Assembly (NCBI GenBank): GCA_002928875.1
Contig: PERO01000012.1
Location: 108,549-172,548 of the forward strand
Direction of reading: 5' to 3'
DNA: 64,000 nucleotides
From: Methylobacterium sp.
Lineage (GTDB): Bacteria; Pseudomonadota; Alphaproteobacteria; Rhizobiales; Beijerinckiaceae
Part shown: piece after piece, positions 1-8,116 of the stretch
Layout: each line of letters begins with the position of its first letter
How positions within the stretch are numbered: position 1 is the first letter of the stretch
Translations under genes and position numbers: made by a program
Notes under the pieces: model-generated
Database searches by the model: none
What the model saw: only the letters and a program-made list of their open reading frames with translations
Told to the model about the DNA's origin: nothing

Positions 1-908
1 GCCAGCGCCCACAGCTCCTGCTCGAGGCCGCGGCGCTGCTCCATCTCGTCCATCAGCATCTTCTTTTGATGCTCCAGTTCCAGCTGGGCCCGCTTCTGGT
101 CGGTGATGTCGTGGAACGAGGCGAGAAGGCCGTCCCTGGTCGGCACCGAGGCCACCCGCAGCCAGCGCGTCTCGACCTGCGAGCGATGGTGGAATTCGAA
201 ATGCGCCGCCTTGCCCGTGCGCAGGACACTGAGATTGCGATCCCAGCCGCCCGCGGTCGCGACATCGCCGAACATGCGCATCATGGAGGTGCCGATGATC
301 TTGTCGACGCTCGCATGCCCGGAAAGCTCGGCCGAGACCTTGTTGGCATAGAGCACCGTGGCATCCACCACCTCGCCATGGGAATCGCGCACCGGGCTCG
401 CCGCGACGATCGCCTCGGGCGTGTTGTCCATCAGGTTGCGGAGAAAGTCGTCCTTGTTTTCGCGCGGCATGCACAAAGCCACGAACATGCGGCGATGCGC
501 GCTGTCTTCCATCGGCAGGAACAGGCTCTCCCAATGATGGACCACGCAATGGGGGGCCGTGATGTGGTTGATGCAGACCGCATCGTTCAGTTCATGCGCT
601 TCCTGGCAGCCGATCCGATAGAGTTCCGCCGTCTGCGGCGCGATGATGCTGGTGTTCTTGCCGGTGATCGGCTCGCCGTCATGGTCGGGCACGCGGTTTC
701 CGGCATAGAGAAACACGAAATTGCCGTCGCCGGCATCTTCCAGCACCACGAGATGCGGGCCGTAGGTCTTCATGACCTCGCTGGTCAGCATGGCGATCGT
801 CGCCTGGCGGCCCGATCCGCGTTCCTTGCGATAGAGGCGGAGCAAATAGGAAGCCTCGCCCGATCGAAGCCGGACCTCGATATCTGCCGTGAAGACCTCG
901 TTCAACAC
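1..908 (-). CDS. PAS-domain signalling protein, N-terminal part (3' end outside window)
   Basis: This cytoplasmic sensor is truncated by the window edge after about 302 residues. Read on the minus strand, two PAS-like segments are visible, at roughly residues 25-140 and 150-265. The second ends in the usual PAS exit DITDQK, followed by a charged helix rich in Glu, Gln and Arg that looks like a linker to an output domain. The last visible residues, QRRGLEQELWAL, resemble the helix just before a GGDEF domain, so a diguanylate cyclase is my best guess, but the output domain is not in view. An in-frame stop at 918-920 leaves GTG at 906-908 or TTG at 903-905 as the start; there is no strong ribosome binding site. 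It is divergent from the TRAP operon, so it could sense that transporter's substrate, but this is only positional. Confidence 0.7.
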   Translation of the reverse strand, partial: MLNEVFTADIEVRLRSGEASYLLRLYRKERGSGRQATIAMLTSEVMKTYGPHLVVLEDAGDGNFVFLYAGNRVPDHDGEPITGKNTSIIAPQTAELYRIGCQEAHELNDAVCINHITAPHCVVHHWESLFLPMEDSAHRRMFVALCMPRENKDDFLRNLMDNTPEAIVAASPVRDSHGEVVDATVLYANKVSAELSGHASVDKIIGTSMMRMFGDVATAGGWDRNLSVLRTGKAAHFEFHHRSQVETRWLRVASVPTRDGLLASFHDITDQKRAQLELEHQKKMLMDEMEQRRGLEQELWAL

Positions 909-1085
909 GTTATGGTTTCATTCTGCCAGTGACGCTGCCCACAGTTTTATCCTGCATTTCTTTGCAAATCGTTCATGAGTGGGGCACAGCGATGGGCTTG
1001 CCATTGCCGCAGAAGGCCCTAGCTTGCAGAACAACGGTGCCAGCCCGATGAATGTGCACCGCCGATGAACGGGAGGGAGTAAACC

Positions 1086-2198
1086 ATGACCACGAAAAAC
1101 GGGGCTTCCGGCACGCGCCGGTCTGTCATGAAGACGCTCGGTGTGGCTGCCGCCGCGACGGTGGCGATGCCGAATGTCAGCCGCGCGCAGACGATCAACT
1201 GGAAGTTCCAGTCGACCTGGCCCACGAAAGACATCTTCCACGAATTCGCGCAGGATTTCGCCAAGCGCGTGAACGAGATGGCCGGCAACCGCCTGAAGCT
1301 CGAAGTGCTGGCGGCCGGCGCGATCGTTCCCGCCTTCCAGATGCAGGATGCGGTGAATGCCGGCATTCTCGATGGCGGCCACGGCGTCTGTGCCTACTGG
1401 TACGGCAAGAACAAGGCGTTTTCGCTGTTCGGCACGCCGCCGGCGCTCGGCTGGGACGCCAATGGCTTCCTGAGCTGGATGAACTATGGCGGCGGCTACG
1501 ATCTCTACAACGAGCTCGTCGGCAGCGTCATGAAGCTCAATCTCGTGGGCTTCCTCACGGGCCCGATGCCCTGCCAGCCGCTCGGCTGGTTCAAGAAGCC
1601 GGTCACCAGCGCGGATGATTTCAAGGGCCTGAAGTACCGCACGGTCGGCCTTGCGGCGGACCTCATGCGCGAGATGGGCGCGGCGGTCACCATTCTCGCC
1701 GGCGGCGAAATCGTGCCGGCGCTCGAGCGTGGCGTGATCGACGGCGCGGAGTTCAACAACCCGACCTCGGATTCGTTGCTCGGCTTCCCGGATGTCTCCA
1801 AGACCTACATGCTCCGCTCCTTCCATCAGGATGCGGAAGCCTTCGAGATCATCTTCAACAAGGCGAAGTTCGAGGCGCTGCCGGCCGAACTCAAGGCCAT
1901 CGTGAAGTATTCGGCGGAATCGGCCTCGGCCGACATGCTCTGGAAGGCGCTCGACCGCTATTCCAAGGACATGGAAGCCCTGAAGTCGCGTGGCGTGCAG
2001 ATCATCGAAACTCCGACCGCGGTGCTGCAGGCGCAGCTTGACGCCTGGGGCAAGGTGATCGAGAAGCTCTCGGCGGAGAACGCCTTCTTCAAGAAGGTGG
2101 TCGACAGCCAGATCGCCTGGGCGAAGCGCATGCGCACCTACGAGATCGCCAACACGCCGGATCGCCTGATGGCCTCGAAGACCATCCTGAAGATCTGA
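1086..2198 (+). CDS. dctP: TRAP transporter substrate-binding protein (DctP/TakP-like)
   Basis: Periplasmic solute-binding component of a TRAP transporter, 370 residues, the usual length. The N-terminus has twin arginines at residues 11-12, a hydrophobic alanine run and a likely cleavage after SRA at residue 34, so Tat export is probable. The segment around residues 118-140 (YWYGKNKAF, then FGTPPALGW) resembles the TakP-type subgroup that binds 2-oxo acids or related carboxylates; the actual ligand cannot be read from sequence. A good ribosome binding site, GGGAGGGAG, precedes the ATG. It is first in an operon with the two permease genes, separated from the small permease by a strong hairpin that may raise its level relative to the permeases. 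Confidence 0.92.
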   Translation: MTTKNGASGTRRSVMKTLGVAAAATVAMPNVSRAQTINWKFQSTWPTKDIFHEFAQDFAKRVNEMAGNRLKLEVLAAGAIVPAFQMQDAVNAGILDGGHGVCAYWYGKNKAFSLFGTPPALGWDANGFLSWMNYGGGYDLYNELVGSVMKLNLVGFLTGPMPCQPLGWFKKPVTSADDFKGLKYRTVGLAADLMREMGAAVTILAGGEIVPALERGVIDGAEFNNPTSDSLLGFPDVSKTYMLRSFHQDAEAFEIIFNKAKFEALPAELKAIVKYSAESASADMLWKALDRYSKDMEALKSRGVQIIETPTAVLQAQLDAWGKVIEKLSAENAFFKKVVDSQIAWAKRMRTYEIANTPDRLMASKTILKI

Positions 2199-2212
2199 CG
2201 ACCAGCATTCCG

Positions 2213-2240
2213 GAGAGGCAGTCCGCGCGGGCTGCCTCTC
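2213..2240 (+). terminator. Intra-operon hairpin between dctP and dctQ
   Basis: A perfect 9-bp inverted repeat (GAGAGGCAG with CTGCCTCTC) encloses a 10-base G+C-rich loop just after the dctP stop. It lacks a long T tract. Binding-protein genes of transporters are often followed by such hairpins, which stabilise the upstream message or partly terminate transcription, giving more binding protein than permease. Confidence 0.55.
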
Positions 2241-2304
2241 TTGCCGTTCTGGAAACCGGCTCCCGACAAGAAGGCCGGTTCCGCGATCCTCTCGAGGGGG
2301 CGAT

Positions 2305-2994
2305 ATGCCGAATATTTCCTCGCCGCATCTCAATGCGGTTCTCTGGTCGGTCGGGTTGGCCGTGCTGGCCTATCTGGCGCTCGTGATCTTCTGGAAACGG
2401 CGGTCGTTATCCGCAGATACCGTGCTTCACGGGATCGATCAGGTCTCGGTTTTCGTCGGCAAGGCCGGCGCCTGGGCCATTGTCCTTCTCACCCTGGCGA
2501 TGTGCTACGAGGTTTTCGCGCGCTACCTGCTGCAGGCGCCCACGGAATGGGCGTTCGACATGAGCTACATCCTCTATGGCGCGCTCTTCATGCTGGCCGG
2601 GCCCTATGCCCTGTCGCGCAACGGCCATGTGCGCGGCGATTTCCTTTACCGGCAATGGCCGGTCCGCCGGCAGGCCGCCATGGATCTCGTGCTCTATTTC
2701 CTGTTCTTCTTCCCCGGAATCCTGGCGCTCTGCTATGCCGGCTACGGCTTCGCGGCCTTTTCCTGGGTGATCGGCGAGCATTCCTCGAACTCGCCGAATG
2801 GTCCGCCGCTCTATCACTTCAAGTCGCTCATCCCGGTCGTCGGCGGCCTGATGGTCCTGCAGGGCTGCGCGGAAGTCGTCCGCGCCTTCCGGGCCCTGAA
2901 GACCGGCGAGTGGCCGCAGCGCCTCCATGACGTGGAGGAAACCGAAAAGATCATTCTCGAGCAGGCCGAAGCTGCGCAGAAGGGCGTTGCGTGA
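2305..2994 (+). CDS. dctQ: TRAP transporter small permease (DctQ)
   Basis: Small integral membrane subunit of the TRAP transporter, 229 residues. At least four hydrophobic spans are visible (about residues 10-28, 47-70, 80-100 and 130-155), followed by a cytoplasmic tail. It is longer than minimal DctQ proteins because of an extra N-terminal span and a charged C-terminal extension, as in other TakQ-like subunits. A conserved Glu-Trp (TEWAFD) follows the second span. The stop codon overlaps the start of the large permease (TGATG), so translation is coupled and the two should be made in similar amounts. Confidence 0.88.
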   Translation: MPNISSPHLNAVLWSVGLAVLAYLALVIFWKRRSLSADTVLHGIDQVSVFVGKAGAWAIVLLTLAMCYEVFARYLLQAPTEWAFDMSYILYGALFMLAGPYALSRNGHVRGDFLYRQWPVRRQAAMDLVLYFLFFFPGILALCYAGYGFAAFSWVIGEHSSNSPNGPPLYHFKSLIPVVGGLMVLQGCAEVVRAFRALKTGEWPQRLHDVEETEKIILEQAEAAQKGVA

Positions 2995-4559
2995 TGTTTG
3001 GATTGTCGAACCCGGAACTCGGCGTGCTGATGCTCGCCCTGTTCATCGTCTTCATCATGTTCGGGTTTCCCATCGCCTTCACGCTGATGGCGCTCGGCTT
3101 CTTCTTTGGCTACATCGCCATGGGCGACACCGTGCTGCAGCTCGTGGTGCAGCGCGCCTATTCGGTGATGGCGAATGACGTGCTCGTTTCCATCCCGCTC
3201 TTCGTCTTCATGGGCTACATCATCGAGCGCGCGAACATCCTCGACCGGCTGTTCAAGTCGATCCAGCTCGCGATCGGCTGGATGCCCGGCGCGCTCGCCG
3301 TGGCGACGCTCGCGACCTGCGCGATCTTCGCGACCGCGACCGGCATTGTCGGGGCGGTGGTGACGCTGATGGGCCTGCTCGCCTTTCCGGCGATGCTGCG
3401 CGCCGGTTACGACATCAATCTCTCGGCCGGCGTCGTCTGCGCGGGCGGCTGCCTCGGCATCCTCATTCCGCCCTCGGTGATGCTGATCCTCTATGGCGCA
3501 ACGGCCGGTGTTTCCGTGCCGAAACTCTATGCCGCCGCGCTCTTCCCCGGCTTGCTGCTGGCGGGCCTCTACATGACCTATGTGGTCGTGCGCTGCATGA
3601 TCACGCCGTCGCTGGCACCGAAGTTGCCGCCTGAGGAGCGGGCGAAGCTCGGCATCGATTTCGGCAAGGACAAGATGTTCGTGCTGGCCTATGTCGCGAT
3701 TGCGGCGCTGGCCGTGCCGGTCGTCTATTACGGGGTGCTGGCGCTGGAGCATCTCATCAACGTGCTCAAGGTCGCGATGACACCGGCGGGCTTGAAGCCC
3801 CGTCTCGTCGATTACGAGGTGCCGAGCTTCGTCATCCAGATGGTGATCGCCGGCGGCGTGGCCGGGCTCGCGGCCCTGATCTTGCTGGGACGGGTCGTCT
3901 TCATGGCGCTGGTCTCGAGCTTCTTTCCGCTGACCCTGCTGATCATGTCCGTGCTCGGCGCGATCTTCTTCGGCATCGCGACGCCGACGGAAGCGGCCGC
4001 CGTGGGCTCGCTCGGCTCGCTGCTGCTGGCGGCGGCCTATCGCTCGCTGACCTTCGAGAAGGTGCGGGAGAGCGTCTATCTCACCGCGCGCACCGCCGCG
4101 ATGGTCTGCTGGCTCTTCGTGGGCTCGTTCATCTTCTCGTCGATCTTCGCCTATCTCGGTGGCCACGAGCCCATCAAGGCGTTCATGAACTGGATGAACC
4201 CGTCGCCGACGATGTTCCTCATCCTCACCCAGATCATCATCTTCGTGCTGGGCTGGCCGCTGGAATGGACCGAGATCATCGTGATCTTCGTGCCGATCTT
4301 CCTGCCCCTGCTGCAGCAATATGGCGTGGACCCGCTGTTCTTCGGCATCCTGATCGCGCTCAACATCCAGACATCGTTCCTCTCGCCACCCGTCGCGATG
4401 GCACCGTTCTACCTGAAAGGCGTCTCGCCGCCGCATGTGACGATCAACCAGATCTTCTCCGGCGTGATGCCCTTCCTCTGGATCGTGCTCGTGGCGATGG
4501 TGCTGGTTTACATCTTCCCGGATATCGCGCTCTGGCTGCCGCGCTACCTCTATGGCTGA
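2994..4559 (+). CDS. dctM: TRAP transporter large permease (DctM)
   Basis: Ion-coupled translocation subunit of the TRAP transporter, about 521 residues, with more than a dozen hydrophobic segments along its length. The family pattern GCLGILIPPSVMLILYG is present near residue 160, and the later part carries GIATPTEAAAVG, the second conserved DctM motif. I chose the ATG at 2994, which overlaps the dctQ stop; a GTG one codon earlier is also open. A long extramembrane insertion near residues 210-290 separates the two halves, as in large TakM-type permeases. With the two genes upstream it forms a complete three-component carboxylate importer in the inner membrane. Confidence 0.92.
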   Translation: MFGLSNPELGVLMLALFIVFIMFGFPIAFTLMALGFFFGYIAMGDTVLQLVVQRAYSVMANDVLVSIPLFVFMGYIIERANILDRLFKSIQLAIGWMPGALAVATLATCAIFATATGIVGAVVTLMGLLAFPAMLRAGYDINLSAGVVCAGGCLGILIPPSVMLILYGATAGVSVPKLYAAALFPGLLLAGLYMTYVVVRCMITPSLAPKLPPEERAKLGIDFGKDKMFVLAYVAIAALAVPVVYYGVLALEHLINVLKVAMTPAGLKPRLVDYEVPSFVIQMVIAGGVAGLAALILLGRVVFMALVSSFFPLTLLIMSVLGAIFFGIATPTEAAAVGSLGSLLLAAAYRSLTFEKVRESVYLTARTAAMVCWLFVGSFIFSSIFAYLGGHEPIKAFMNWMNPSPTMFLILTQIIIFVLGWPLEWTEIIVIFVPIFLPLLQQYGVDPLFFGILIALNIQTSFLSPPVAMAPFYLKGVSPPHVTINQIFSGVMPFLWIVLVAMVLVYIFPDIALWLPRYLYG

Positions 4560-4637
4560 GAGGGAATGTGGCGAGCCCCGTTGACGATCGATGCCGGATG
4601 CGTGTAGCGTCCACCTGCTGAATTCTGGAGCGGAACC

Positions 4638-4688
4638 GTGACCCGTCTCATTCTTGTATCCTGCGCGCCGTGGAGGGAATTGGCCTAA
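4638..4688 (+). CDS. ilv leader peptide (16 residues)
   Basis: A short open frame starting at GTG encodes MTRLILVSCAPWRELA and stops at TAA. A ribosome binding site, GGAGCGG, lies 5 bases upstream. Residues 4-7 are Leu-Ile-Leu-Val, all three branched-chain amino acids in consecutive codons, which is the hallmark of leader peptides controlling ilv operons. Ribosome stalling at 4647-4658 when charged tRNA for these amino acids is scarce would block the stem segment at 4663-4670 just downstream. The peptide itself probably has no other function. The call rests on composition, position upstream of ilvB and the terminator that follows. Confidence 0.75.
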   Translation: MTRLILVSCAPWRELA

Positions 4689-4742
4689 CAAGCCTTTGCC
4701 CCGCCGGCGCGCATCCCGAAGGCCCCTCAGCGGGCCTTTTTT
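4663..4742 (+). promoter_or_regulatory. ilvB transcription attenuator (stem regions and terminator hairpin)
   Basis: Two parts are visible. First, 4663-4670 (GCGCGCCG), inside the leader peptide frame just after the Leu/Ile/Val codons, is perfectly complementary to 4705-4712 (CGGCGCGC). Second, 4719-4725 (AAGGCCC) pairs with 4732-4738 (GGGCCTT) over a 6-base loop and runs into a T tract at 4737-4742, an intrinsic terminator 73 bases before the ilvB start. Short complements at 4682-4686 and 4692-4696 to the left arm of the terminator (4719-4724) could form an antiterminator. The mechanism is inferred from the enteric ilv and leu models. Confidence 0.7.
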
Positions 4743-4814
4743 GTTGCCTTTTTTCACCCCACGCCCCAAACGACCCCCGCGAGAACCCGCGAGTACTCCC
4801 CCGGAGACGAACCG

Positions 4815-6575
4815 ATGACCGAGATGATGACCGGAGCCGAAATGGTGGTGCGCGCCATGCAGGACCATGATGTGGATACCCTGTTCGGCTATCCCGGCGG
4901 CGCGGTTCTTCCCATCTATGACGCGCTGTTCCAGCAGAATTCGGTGCAGCACATCCTGGTGCGGCATGAGCAGGGCGCCGTGCATTCGGCGGAAGGCTAT
5001 GCCCGCTCCTGCGGCAAGGTGGGCGTGGTGCTGGTGACCTCCGGCCCCGGCGCGACCAATGCCGTGACGGGCCTGACCGACGCCCTGATGGATTCGATTC
5101 CGCTGGTCTGCTTCACGGGGCAGGTTCCGACCCATCTCATCGGATCGGATGCCTTCCAGGAATGCGACACGGTGGGCATCACGCGGCATTGTACGAAGCA
5201 CAATTACCTCGTGAAGCGCATCGAGGACCTGCCGCGCATCATCCACGAGGCGTTCTACGTGGCGAAGGCCGGCCGGCCCGGCCCGGTTGTGGTGGATATC
5301 CCGAAGGACATCCAGTTCCAGCGCGGCGTCTATACCCCGCCGGGCGAGATCATGCACAAGTCGTATCGCCCGAAGACGCAAGGCGATCGCGGTCAGATCG
5401 AGCGCGCGGTGGACCTGATGCTGCGCGCGAAGCGCCCCGTGTTCTATACCGGCGGCGGCGTCATCAATGCCGGCCCCGAGGCAAGCCGCCTCTTGCGCGA
5501 ACTCGTGCGCCTCACGGGCTTCCCCGTGACATCCACGCTGATGGGCCTCGGCGCCTATCCGGCGAATGATCCGCTCTGGCTCGGCATGCTCGGGATGCAT
5601 GGCACCTACGAGGCCAATCTCGCGATGCATGGCTGCGACGTGATGATCAATATCGGCGCGCGCTTCGATGACCGCATCACCGGCCGGCTCGATGCCTTCT
5701 CGCCCCATAGCCGCAAGATCCATGTCGATATCGACCCGTCCTCGATCAACAAGAACGTGAAGGTCGAGGTGGGCATCATCGGTGACGCGGCGAGCGTGCT
5801 GGCCGAGATGTTGGAGATCTTCCGCGCCAAGAAGCGCGCCGAGCAGGCCGACGAAATCCGCCCGTGGTGGAAGGATATCAATTCCTGGCGGGCGCGGAAT
5901 TCGCTGAGCTACAAGAATTCGAAAGAGGTCATCAAGCCGCAATACGCCATCGAGCGGCTCTACCAGCTCACGAAGCATCGCAAGACCTACGTGACGACCG
6001 AAGTCGGCCAGCACCAGATGTGGGCGGCGCAGCACTTCCATTTCGACGAGCCCAACCGCTGGATGACGAGCGGCGGCCTCGGCACCATGGGCTATGGCCT
6101 GCCGGCGGCAATCGGCGTGCAGCTCGCGCATCGCGACGCGCTGGTGATCGACATCGCGGGCGAGGCCTCGATCCTGATGAACATGCAGGAGATGAGCACG
6201 GCGGCGCAGTATCGCCTGCCGGTGAAGATCTTCATCCTGAACAACGAATATATGGGGATGGTGCGCCAGTGGCAGGAATTGCTGCATGGCGGGCGCTATT
6301 CGGAGAGCTATTCGGCGGCCCTGCCGGATTTCGTGAAGCTCGCCGAGGCCTATCACGCCAAGGGCATCCGCTGCGCCGATCCGGCCGAACTCGATGCGGC
6401 CATCCAGGAGATGATCGATTATCCCGGCCCGGTGATCTTCGATTGTCTGGTCGCCAAGGAAGAGAACTGCTTCCCGATGATCCCCTCGGGCAAGGCGCAT
6501 AACGAGATGATCCTGCCGGATTTCGAGGGCGACACCGGCTCGGTGATCGACGCCAAGGGCAAGCAGCTAGTGTGA
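4815..6575 (+). CDS. ilvB: Acetolactate synthase large (catalytic) subunit
   Basis: Catalytic subunit of acetohydroxyacid synthase: it condenses pyruvate with pyruvate or 2-oxobutyrate, the first common step to valine, leucine and isoleucine, using thiamine diphosphate, FAD and Mg. It has 586 residues, full length. The N-terminal GYPGGAVLPIYD motif and the catalytic-glutamate region RHEQGAVHSAEGY are intact. The metal/thiamine site reads AGEASILMNMQEMS rather than the textbook GDG, a variant I associate with alphaproteobacterial enzymes. It follows an attenuator, so expression should fall when branched-chain amino acids are plentiful. Its regulatory partner ilvN lies 1.5 kb downstream, displaced by an inserted gene. 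Confidence 0.97.
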   Translation: MTEMMTGAEMVVRAMQDHDVDTLFGYPGGAVLPIYDALFQQNSVQHILVRHEQGAVHSAEGYARSCGKVGVVLVTSGPGATNAVTGLTDALMDSIPLVCFTGQVPTHLIGSDAFQECDTVGITRHCTKHNYLVKRIEDLPRIIHEAFYVAKAGRPGPVVVDIPKDIQFQRGVYTPPGEIMHKSYRPKTQGDRGQIERAVDLMLRAKRPVFYTGGGVINAGPEASRLLRELVRLTGFPVTSTLMGLGAYPANDPLWLGMLGMHGTYEANLAMHGCDVMINIGARFDDRITGRLDAFSPHSRKIHVDIDPSSINKNVKVEVGIIGDAASVLAEMLEIFRAKKRAEQADEIRPWWKDINSWRARNSLSYKNSKEVIKPQYAIERLYQLTKHRKTYVTTEVGQHQMWAAQHFHFDEPNRWMTSGGLGTMGYGLPAAIGVQLAHRDALVIDIAGEASILMNMQEMSTAAQYRLPVKIFILNNEYMGMVRQWQELLHGGRYSESYSAALPDFVKLAEAYHAKGIRCADPAELDAAIQEMIDYPGPVIFDCLVAKEENCFPMIPSGKAHNEMILPDFEGDTGSVIDAKGKQLV

Positions 6576-6579
6576 CGTG

Positions 6580-8106
6580 ATGTTGGCATCATTTCAACTG
6601 AAAAACTGGCTTTGTTTTGCTGACACCGGTGAGATCGGTGTTGGTCCGATTAATGTTTTTATCGGAAAGAACAACTCCGGAAAATCAGCTATTCTAAAGT
6701 CTCTAGCAGTTACCCAGGAGGGTGCCTCCCCTTTTGATAGAAGATATTTAGTTAGAAAAGGATCGAATCATTCCGAAATTACATTTCAATTTTCAATTGA
6801 TTTAAATATTGACGGCGGTATTTATATTAAGCCCGCATTAAAAATAAATTTTGAAAACGGAATAATGAATTTAGAAATTCATCACATTGGCGGGTCGCAT
6901 GGATTTGGTAATCTAAATCACATCTTTGGATCGATTGATAATAAAGCTTTGCTTGTTCCCTTTTTTTCCAAGCGTAAAGTTGGCGGATTTAGCGACCAGA
7001 TAAATCGTTCAATTGCCCATCAAATACATGGAAACATGCTTCATTTGGGCGCTAGACTTTCTGTGGTATCTCAGCAAGGCCATCCATACTATGATAAGTA
7101 TGAGAATTATTGTCGCGCTATTATAGGCCAGTTTATTCGTTTGATCCCATCCGACGCTGGTCAGAGGCCGGGTGTGTACATCGATAAATCGACGTCTATT
7201 TTCTTGGATGACATGGGCGAGGGTGTGGCTAACATATTGTATTTGATAACAGAACTTATTCTCTCGGAGAATAAAATTTTTCTTATTGAAGAGCTCGAGA
7301 ACGATTTGCACCCAAGTGCCCTCAAATCTTTATTAGATCTTATAATTGAGAGCTCTCAAAAAAATCAATTCTTTATTTCTACTCATTCAAATATAGTTGT
7401 TCAAACGCTTTCAGCATTTGGTAAATCAAGAACATTTAATATAGAAAAATCAAATGGCTCTCCTCTGCCGACGTCGTCAATTTCATTAATTGGTAATAAT
7501 ACTTCTGAACGAGTTGCTGTTCTTCGTGAACTTGGGTACTCGTTCTCCGATTTCGGCGAGTGGGATGGCTGGTTATTTTTTGAAGAGGCGTCTGCTGAGC
7601 GGCTGATTAGAGAATATTTTATTCCATGGTTTGCTCCAAAATTGCGACGCCTTCGCACGTTTTCCGCTGCTGGCGCAAGCAACATTGAGCCGAGCTTTGT
7701 CGAATTTCAACGTCTAATGACATTTGTCCACTTAGAAAAAAAGTATCAGAATTTGTCTTGGGTTTTTGTTGACGGGGACGAGATTGGTAGGACTGTTATA
7801 AATGATTTGAGAAGGAAGTTTCCGACATGGAGCGATGAACATTTTCAGTGCTTTTCCAATTCAGATTTTGAAGAATATTATCCTGATATTTTTGCAGAAG
7901 AGATAGGCGTGGCGCTTTCAATCTCTGATAAGGGGCGTCGACGAGAAGAAAAGAGGAAGCTGTTGCTCCGAGTATTAGAATGGATTGAGACAAACGAACA
8001 AGATGCCAAGGCGGCCTTTGAAAAATCAGCCGCTGAAGTTATTCAAAAGCTGCGGGAAATTGAGAGTAAGCTATACCCGTCTGCCAAACAAGAAAACGGA
8101 CACTAA
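6580..8106 (+). CDS. OLD-like AAA ATPase with TOPRIM domain, inserted between ilvB and ilvN
   Basis: Predicted ATP-powered nuclease of the OLD type, 508 residues. The N-terminal ABC-like ATPase has Walker A GKNNSGKSAI near residue 29, Walker B plus D-loop FLIEELENDLHP near 240, and an H-loop ISTHS near 266. The C-terminal half looks like a TOPRIM nuclease fold: an acidic FFEEASAERLI near 330, the AGASNI strand, then VFVDGDEIGR near 395. Base composition is strikingly foreign: 17 of 60 bases are G or C at 6781-6840, against 38 of 60 in the ilvB stretch 6361-6420. It starts 4 bases after the ilvB stop (GTG at 6577 is an alternative) and ends 10 bases before ilvN, so it should be co-transcribed with them. 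OLD-family proteins often act in phage defence; that role here is inference. Confidence 0.85.
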   Translation: MLASFQLKNWLCFADTGEIGVGPINVFIGKNNSGKSAILKSLAVTQEGASPFDRRYLVRKGSNHSEITFQFSIDLNIDGGIYIKPALKINFENGIMNLEIHHIGGSHGFGNLNHIFGSIDNKALLVPFFSKRKVGGFSDQINRSIAHQIHGNMLHLGARLSVVSQQGHPYYDKYENYCRAIIGQFIRLIPSDAGQRPGVYIDKSTSIFLDDMGEGVANILYLITELILSENKIFLIEELENDLHPSALKSLLDLIIESSQKNQFFISTHSNIVVQTLSAFGKSRTFNIEKSNGSPLPTSSISLIGNNTSERVAVLRELGYSFSDFGEWDGWLFFEEASAERLIREYFIPWFAPKLRRLRTFSAAGASNIEPSFVEFQRLMTFVHLEKKYQNLSWVFVDGDEIGRTVINDLRRKFPTWSDEHFQCFSNSDFEEYYPDIFAEEIGVALSISDKGRRREEKRKLLLRVLEWIETNEQDAKAAFEKSAAEVIQKLREIESKLYPSAKQENGH

Positions 8107-8116
8107 GGCCCCGACC

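Noticed and set aside
3613..3627. Good sigma-54-like match TGGCACCGAAGTTGC
   Set aside because: It lies in the middle of dctM, with no gene start downstream, and the sequence is fully explained by codons of a conserved protein. It shows that such matches occur by chance in this G+C-rich DNA.
2814..6500. Open frame of 1228 codons on the minus strand
   Set aside because: It runs antisense to dctQ, dctM and ilvB across intergenic DNA, is extremely rich in His and Arg, and matches no family. It is a by-product of high G+C at third codon positions.
7985..8116. N-terminal extension of ilvN into the OLD-like gene
   Set aside because: The ACT-domain family begins at ATG 8117, and the extension is simply the OLD-like coding sequence read in another frame.
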